Source: Planctomicrobium piriforme
GTDB taxonomy: Bacteria > Planctomycetota > Planctomycetia > Pirellulales > PNKZ01
NCBI GenBank assembly: GCA_945877965.1
Contig: CAMCTH010000143.1
Location: 1-9,318 of the forward strand
Length of the DNA stretch: 9,318 nucleotides
Direction of reading: 5' to 3'
The notes under the pieces were generated by a model that was not told the DNA's origin, did not search any database, and saw only the letters and a program-made list of their open reading frames with translations. The position numbers were made by a program, and so were the translations under genes. Of the stretch, positions 5,281-9,318 are shown piece by piece. Position 1 is the stretch's first letter. Each line of letters starts with the position of its first letter.

Positions 5281-6738
5281 CTATCCCGCCGCCTGTCCGA
5301 CCGTGTGCACGCGAACCATGTTGTGCCCCTTCGATGCCAGGCCGATCCCCGCGACGAGGACGACATGGTCCCCCGCTTGCAGGCTGCCGTTATCGACGCC
5401 CCATTTCTCGACGTACTGTATCAGCTCGATGCTGTCGGTCGTCGGGGCGTCGACCATCGGAACGACGCCCCAGATGAGGCACATCTGCCGTACGGTCGCT
5501 TCGCGATTGCTCACGCCGATGATCGGCACGAGCGTTCGATGCTTCGAGAGCGACAGGGCCGTGACGCCGCTGTTGCTGACGACGACCAGCATTTTGGCGT
5601 CGAGATTGCGCGCGATTCCTGCCGCCCCTTCGACCACGCCTTGCGTAATCGGCAGCAGCCCTTCGGGCAAAATGTCCGACGACGGTGCGGGGGGCCGATC
5701 CGCGAACAACGGCTCGGTCGCCAGCGCAATGCGGTTCATCATTTCGACCGCGGCGGTCGGATAATCGCCGACGGCCGTTTCGCCTGAAAGCATGCAGGCA
5801 TCGCAACCGTCGAGAATCGCGTTGGCCACGTCGGTCACTTCCGCGCGGGTCGGCCGCGACGAATGCTGCATGCTGTCGAGCATCTGCGTCGCCACAATTA
5901 CCGGCTTCTGGTAACGATGACACATCGCAATGATCTGCTTCTGCACGACCGGCATGCGTGCGACGTCGATCTCGACGCCCAAGTCGCCGCGAGCGACCAT
6001 GATGCCGTCGGCTGCAGCGACGATCGCTTCCAGGTGGTCGAGCGCTTCTTGCTTTTCTATCTTCGCAATCACTTTCGCCTGCGAGCGGTGATAGCCGACG
6101 AGCCATTTCAACTCGTTCACTTCTTTCGGCGAGCGAACGAAGCTGAGGCTGACATAATCGATGCCGTGCGTAGCGGCCCAGGCGGCGTGTTCCTTGTCGT
6201 CGTCGCTCATGGCGGGCAGACTGATCTTCACGCCCGGCAGGTTCACCCCTTGGCGACTCCGGATGAGACCGCCTTGAATGCAGCGGCACCGTGCGCCGCC
6301 GCGGATCTTTTCTTCGACGAGCATCGTCACCGTGCCGTCGGCCAACATCACGCGATCGCCGACTGCGATTTCGTCGATCAAAAGTTTGTAATTGCAGGTG
6401 AGATGCCGCGGCTCTTGCGACGTTTCACCGCGAATGAAATGGAACTCGTCGCCGATGACGCACTCGATCGAACCGCCGGGAATTTCGCCGAGCCGAATCT
6501 TCGGGCCGGCTAAGTCGACGAGGACGCCGATCGGATGCCGCTTTGCTTCGCTTAGCTTCCGAATTCGGCCGAGCACCTCTTCGTGCTGCGCGAGTTCACC
6601 GTGGGCCATGTTCAAACGAAAGACGTCGACTCCGGAGTCGATCAGCGCCGCCAGTTGATGCTCCTCGCGACAAGCCGGTCCGACCGTCGCCACGATCTTG
6701 GTTTGTGCACGCTGACGTCGGGCCCGTTCGGCATTCAT
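5281..6738 (-). CDS. pyk: Pyruvate kinase, predicted K+-independent type
   Basis: This 485-residue enzyme converts phosphoenolpyruvate and ADP to pyruvate and ATP in the cytosol, the last step of glycolysis. The start is ATG 6738, with GGGAG six bases upstream; a TTG at 6753 would include that site in the coding region. The (beta/alpha)8 barrel begins with TKIVATVGPA (13-22) and RLNMAHG (41-47). The B domain spans about 83-170. Catalytic residues are present: K226 and E228 in AKIE, D252 in ARGDLG, and T284 in VATQMLDSM, followed by SRPTRAEVTDVANAILDG (294-311) and MLSGETA (316-322). The C-terminal regulatory domain runs from about 350 and ends in RVHTVG. Length is normal and there is no extra PEP-utiliser domain. 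The K+ site is altered: Ala45 where a Ser ligand is usual, and DLAGPKIR at 75-82 with Leu76 and Lys80 instead of Thr and Glu. The gene is divergent from the DUF6174-like gene. Confidence 0.97.
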   Translation of the reverse strand: MNAERARRQRAQTKIVATVGPACREEHQLAALIDSGVDVFRLNMAHGELAQHEEVLGRIRKLSEAKRHPIGVLVDLAGPKIRLGEIPGGSIECVIGDEFHFIRGETSQEPRHLTCNYKLLIDEIAVGDRVMLADGTVTMLVEEKIRGGARCRCIQGGLIRSRQGVNLPGVKISLPAMSDDDKEHAAWAATHGIDYVSLSFVRSPKEVNELKWLVGYHRSQAKVIAKIEKQEALDHLEAIVAAADGIMVARGDLGVEIDVARMPVVQKQIIAMCHRYQKPVIVATQMLDSMQHSSRPTRAEVTDVANAILDGCDACMLSGETAVGDYPTAAVEMMNRIALATEPLFADRPPAPSSDILPEGLLPITQGVVEGAAGIARNLDAKMLVVVSNSGVTALSLSKHRTLVPIIGVSNREATVRQMCLIWGVVPMVDAPTTDSIELIQYVEKWGVDNGSLQAGDHVVLVAGIGLASKGHNMVRVHTVGQAAG

Positions 6739-6775
6739 CGGCTTCTCCCTCAAAGGTGCCGTCGATCGCAGCGAC

Positions 6776-6826
6776 TTACGCCGTCGACGGACTCGGAACT
6801 ATACTGTACCGCTTAGCATTTGAAGT
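6776..6826. promoter_or_regulatory. Candidate overlapping divergent promoters between pyk and the DUF6174-like gene
   Basis: The 132-bp gap contains ACTATACT (6798-6805), which reads TATACT on the plus strand (6800-6805) and TATAGT on the minus strand (6803-6798). Both are near-consensus sigma-70 -10 boxes and they overlap by four bases. A weak plus-strand -35 (TTACGC, 6776-6781) lies 18 bases upstream; no clear minus-strand -35 is seen. Start sites near 6791 leftward and 6812 rightward would give leaders of roughly 50-60 bases. The overlap would make the two promoters mutually exclusive. Confidence 0.4.
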
Positions 6827-6870
6827 TGACGAGTCCCCTTATTCCAAAGCAATTCGTTACAATCCCACCC

Positions 6871-7434
6871 ATGGACGGAACTGAAGAAAAAGTAAATCTC
6901 CGACTAACACGGCGGCCGTGGTTTATCGCGGCGATGTTGCTGCCGGCGACGCTCGTTTTGGCGGTCGTGCTCTGGCGTCAGTTCGGCCCCGGTTTGCCGC
7001 AGATCACGCCCGACGATCTGGCGCAAGCCCGCGCTCGCTGGCAGGCGAATCCGGTGAGCGATTACGATCTGACGGTCGTTCTCAACGGCCGACAGACGGG
7101 CGAACTCAAAGTGGAAGTCCGCAACGGCGAACCGGTGAGCATGACGCGCGACGGTACGCCGATGAAACAAGAACGAACATGGCGTCCCTGGACCGTGCCG
7201 GGCATGTTCGAGACGATCGAGACCGATTTTGAAAACGCGGCGCGACCGGCGGAGAAATTCGGCTCGGCCGACGTACAAGTCGTGATCCGCGCGAAGTTCG
7301 ACGAGTCGCACGGTTTCCCGGTGCGCTATCTGCATCAGATCTACGGTCGGCTCGACGACCTGACTTGGCGAGTGACCGAGTTTGCGCCCCGCGAACGAGC
7401 TGCGGGCCTGCTTGTGCCGAAATCGGGCGAATAA
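6871..7434 (+). CDS. DUF6174-like membrane-anchored protein
   Basis: The product is 187 residues, starting at ATG 6871. A TTG at 6820 is open in frame, but the extra 17 residues look non-coding and would overlap the promoter. No Shine-Dalgarno is visible. Residues 1-16 are charged, 17-36 form one hydrophobic helix (a membrane anchor or uncleaved signal), and the rest is predicted outside the cytoplasm. The soluble part starts with ARARWQANPVSDYDLTV (53-69), then GELKVEVRNGEPVS (77-90), TVPGMFETIE (108-117) and VVIRAKFDESHGFPVRY (137-153). A W-x-x-x-x-x-x-x-Y-x-L start, a v-x-V-x-n-G-x-x-v strand and a final D-x-x-x-G-[FY]-P segment are what I recall of DUF6174. Function in that family is unknown. 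The sulfatase gene follows after 66 bp in the same direction and could be co-transcribed. Confidence 0.75.
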   Translation: MDGTEEKVNLRLTRRPWFIAAMLLPATLVLAVVLWRQFGPGLPQITPDDLAQARARWQANPVSDYDLTVVLNGRQTGELKVEVRNGEPVSMTRDGTPMKQERTWRPWTVPGMFETIETDFENAARPAEKFGSADVQVVIRAKFDESHGFPVRYLHQIYGRLDDLTWRVTEFAPRERAAGLLVPKSGE

Positions 7435-7500
7435 CCGACAATAATCGGGCCCGACAAAACGTCGAATTAAGTGAGCTGCATCACTTCCGGAGACTGCATC

Positions 7501-8835
7501 ATGAAGAACGCTCGCCTTGGATTCGCTTGGGTGCTAGTTGTCTTGCTGATGGCCATTAGCGTTTCGACAGCCGACGTCTCGGCCGCCGAAGCTCGTCGCC
7601 CGAATATTATCCTAATTCTGGCCGACGACTATGGGATACCCGGCGTCGGTTGCTACGGCGGGATTTACAAGACGCCGCATCTCGACGCGCTGGCCGCCGA
7701 CGGCCTGCGATTCACCCATGCTTACTCGATGCCGCTCTGCGCACCGACGCGGGGCGTCGTCCTGTCCGGTCGCTATCCGTTTCGCAACGGCGTGCGCGAC
7801 AACGGCGGCGGAGGCAATTACAAGCCGACCGATTCGCCGAGCATTGCCGCCATGCTTAAGTCGGCGGGCTATGCCACGGCCGTCGCCGGAAAGTGGCGGC
7901 AACTGAGTTATCTCAAAACACCAGACGATGCGCGAGCCTGGGGTTTCGACGAGTTCATGATCTGGGACGTCAGCGTGAATCCAAAAGGCGAGCGCTATTG
8001 GGATCCCGCCTATAACCACAACGGCAAGCCGGTCGACGCCGGAGATAAGTACGGGCCCGATCTGTTGCACGATTTCGTCGTCGACTTCATCGAGCGACAT
8101 CGAGACGAGCCGTTTTTCGTCTACTACCCGACGCCGCTCGTGCACAGTCCGCTGTTGCACACGCCCGACAGCGGGAAGCAGGGAGGCAATCGTTACGCCG
8201 ACAACGTGGCGTATCTCGACAAACTCGTCGGCAAGTTGGCGACGGAGCTGGATCGCTTGAAGCTGCGCGAGAACACAATGCTTGTCTTCGTCGGCGACAA
8301 CGGCAGCACCGGCGATGCGAACAACAAGATCGACGGCAAAGTCATCGACGGCGCGAAGGGCTCGATGTTGGAAGGCGGAAGCCGCGTGCCGCTGATCGTC
8401 CACTGGAAAGGGACGACGCCGCAGGGCAAGGTGATCGACGACCCCGTCGACGTGAGCGATTTCTACGCCACGTTCGCCGAGGCTGCCGGGGCGAAATTAC
8501 CTGCCGATGTGAAGTTCGACGGCCATAGCTTCGCGCCCCAACTACGCGGCGAAACCGGAACCCCGCGGAGCACCGCCTTCGTTCAACTCGGCGACCAATG
8601 GTTCGTGCGGAGCAAATCCTGGAAGCTCGATCAGGCAGGCACGCTCTATTCCATGAAGAACGCGCCGTATGAGCAGATCGCCGTCGCGGCCGATTCCCAA
8701 GACCCGGCGGCGGCCGCGGCTCGCCAAGAATTGCAGGCGGCACTCGACGAAGTCGGCCCCTCGGCTGCTAAATCGAAAGCCGGCGACGCGAAGCCGAAGA
8801 AAAAGGGACGCCGGGCTGCGAAGCCGGCTCCCTAA
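7501..8835 (+). CDS. Secreted sulfatase (formylglycine-dependent, type I)
   Basis: The product is 444 residues and starts at ATG 7501, with GGAG eight bases upstream. A Sec signal peptide occupies 1-28. The alkaline phosphatase-like fold of sulfatases is clear: RRPNIILILADDYG (32-45) gives metal ligands D42 and D43. CAPTR (80-84) is the C-x-P-x-R motif whose Cys is oxidised to formylglycine. GKW (130-132) supplies catalytic K131, VHSP (214-217) H215, GDNGS (265-269) D266 and N267, and K286 lies in GAKGSMLEGG. These enzymes hydrolyse sulfate esters, in planctomycetes often on algal polysaccharides; the substrate here cannot be told. The position two after K131, His in GKWHLG enzymes, is Arg133. 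The tail from about 421 is Lys/Ala/Pro-rich. The formylglycine-generating enzyme must be encoded elsewhere. The SDR gene follows after 42 bp. Confidence 0.93.
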   Translation: MKNARLGFAWVLVVLLMAISVSTADVSAAEARRPNIILILADDYGIPGVGCYGGIYKTPHLDALAADGLRFTHAYSMPLCAPTRGVVLSGRYPFRNGVRDNGGGGNYKPTDSPSIAAMLKSAGYATAVAGKWRQLSYLKTPDDARAWGFDEFMIWDVSVNPKGERYWDPAYNHNGKPVDAGDKYGPDLLHDFVVDFIERHRDEPFFVYYPTPLVHSPLLHTPDSGKQGGNRYADNVAYLDKLVGKLATELDRLKLRENTMLVFVGDNGSTGDANNKIDGKVIDGAKGSMLEGGSRVPLIVHWKGTTPQGKVIDDPVDVSDFYATFAEAAGAKLPADVKFDGHSFAPQLRGETGTPRSTAFVQLGDQWFVRSKSWKLDQAGTLYSMKNAPYEQIAVAADSQDPAAAAARQELQAALDEVGPSAAKSKAGDAKPKKKGRRAAKPAP

Positions 8836-8877
8836 CGAGGCCGGCAGAGCGACGCCGGACAGCGTAGACTTTGCGGC

Positions 8878-9318
8878 ATGAGTTATTGGACCGGCAAAAC
8901 TGCGATCGTCACGGGTGCCTCGGGGGGCCTCGGCTTCCATCTCGCGCAAACCCTTGTGCAAGCGGGAGCGAACGTCGTGCTCGCCGCACGGACGCAGTCG
9001 ACGCTTGAAGCCGCCGTCGCGAAACTTGCAGGGCTGCAGGGCCGTGCCATCCCGATCGTCTGCGACGTCACCCGCGATGCCGATGTCGCCGCGCTCGTCG
9101 AGCAGACCGTTGCCCAATTCGGCCGGATCGATCTACTGATTAACAACGCCGGCCTCTCGGTTCGCCAAGCGATTCTTGACACGACCCCCGCTGACTTTCA
9201 GCAGTTGCTCGAACTCAATCTTTTGGCGACCGTCCGTTGCACCCTCGCCGCCGCGCCGCACTTGCTCGCCGCGCGCGGGCACTTGGTCAACATCGGCTCC
9301 CTCTCCGGCAAGAGCGCC
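8878..9318 (+). CDS. Short-chain dehydrogenase/reductase (SDR), N-terminal part
   Basis: The gene begins at ATG 8878 and runs off the window after 147 codons without a stop. It has the classical SDR pattern: TGASGGLG at 12-19 binds the cofactor, Arg38 after strand two suggests NADP(H) preference, and CDV at 62-64 contacts the adenine. NNAG is at 89-92, the active-site Asn is in ELNLL (N114), and NIGSLSG at 138-144 contains the catalytic Ser141. The Tyr-x-x-x-Lys pair would lie beyond the window edge. SDRs of this type are cytosolic oxidoreductases for alcohols, ketones or sugars; the substrate is not predictable from this half. No Shine-Dalgarno is visible. It is co-directional with the sulfatase, 42 bp apart, and may be read from the same transcript. 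Confidence 0.93.
   Translation, partial: MSYWTGKTAIVTGASGGLGFHLAQTLVQAGANVVLAARTQSTLEAAVAKLAGLQGRAIPIVCDVTRDADVAALVEQTVAQFGRIDLLINNAGLSVRQAILDTTPADFQQLLELNLLATVRCTLAAAPHLLAARGHLVNIGSLSGKSA

Noticed and set aside
5863..6513. Rightward open frame of 216 codons opposite pyk
   Set aside because: The composition is typical of an antisense frame, and pyk is certain on the other strand.
7445..7454. Perfect palindrome TCGGGCCCGA between the DUF6174-like gene and the sulfatase
   Set aside because: Ten bases of GC-rich palindrome are expected by chance, and no T-run or conserved partner is visible.
7612..8403. Leftward open frame of 263 codons opposite the sulfatase
   Set aside because: No domain or start signal is visible, and the opposite strand encodes the full set of sulfatase motifs.

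Overview
The window reads as a stretch of ordinary chromosome from a member of the Planctomycetota, probably in or near the Pirellulales. The grounds are a GC-rich sequence, a secreted sulfatase with a Lys/Ala-rich tail, a small Cys-Pro-rich secreted protein, a 78-residue protein of a type I associate with planctomycetes, TTG/GTG codons near several starts, and many genes without a clear Shine-Dalgarno sequence. This placement is inference from gene content. I see no rRNA, tRNA, CRISPR array, transposase, integrase or prophage gene.

Layout from left to right. (1) The last 70 codons of a CorA-type Mg2+ channel run rightward into the window. (2) A convergent gene for an uncharacterised 182-residue cytosolic protein ends on the same CTAG tetranucleotide as corA. 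(3) After a 233-bp divergent gap with an operator-like inverted repeat comes a rightward gene for a TPR lipoprotein, then a 78-residue conserved small protein. (4) A convergent boundary follows, with heptamer repeats and a GC-rich hairpin. (5) Three leftward genes come next: a two-module ABC-2 permease (2481-4340), a Cys-rich secreted protein (4710-5045) and pyruvate kinase (5281-6738). They are separated by long gaps and a strong leftward terminator, so they are probably not one operon. (6) A divergent promoter region near 6800 separates pyk from a rightward trio: a DUF6174-like membrane-anchored protein, a sulfatase and the start of a short-chain dehydrogenase.

The genes do not form an obvious pathway or defence system. 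Pyruvate kinase is central metabolism, CorA and the permease are transport, and the sulfatase belongs to the planctomycete capacity for degrading sulfated polysaccharides. I do not see a convincing new multi-gene system.

The most interesting signals are small. An RNA hairpin appears to bury the ribosome-binding site of the Cys-rich secreted protein. Seven-base tandem repeats directly abut the stop codons of two unrelated genes. The pyruvate kinase has an active site of the K+-independent type. The sulfatase has Arg where the family normally has an active-site His. An intrinsic terminator sits 48 bp in front of the permease start.
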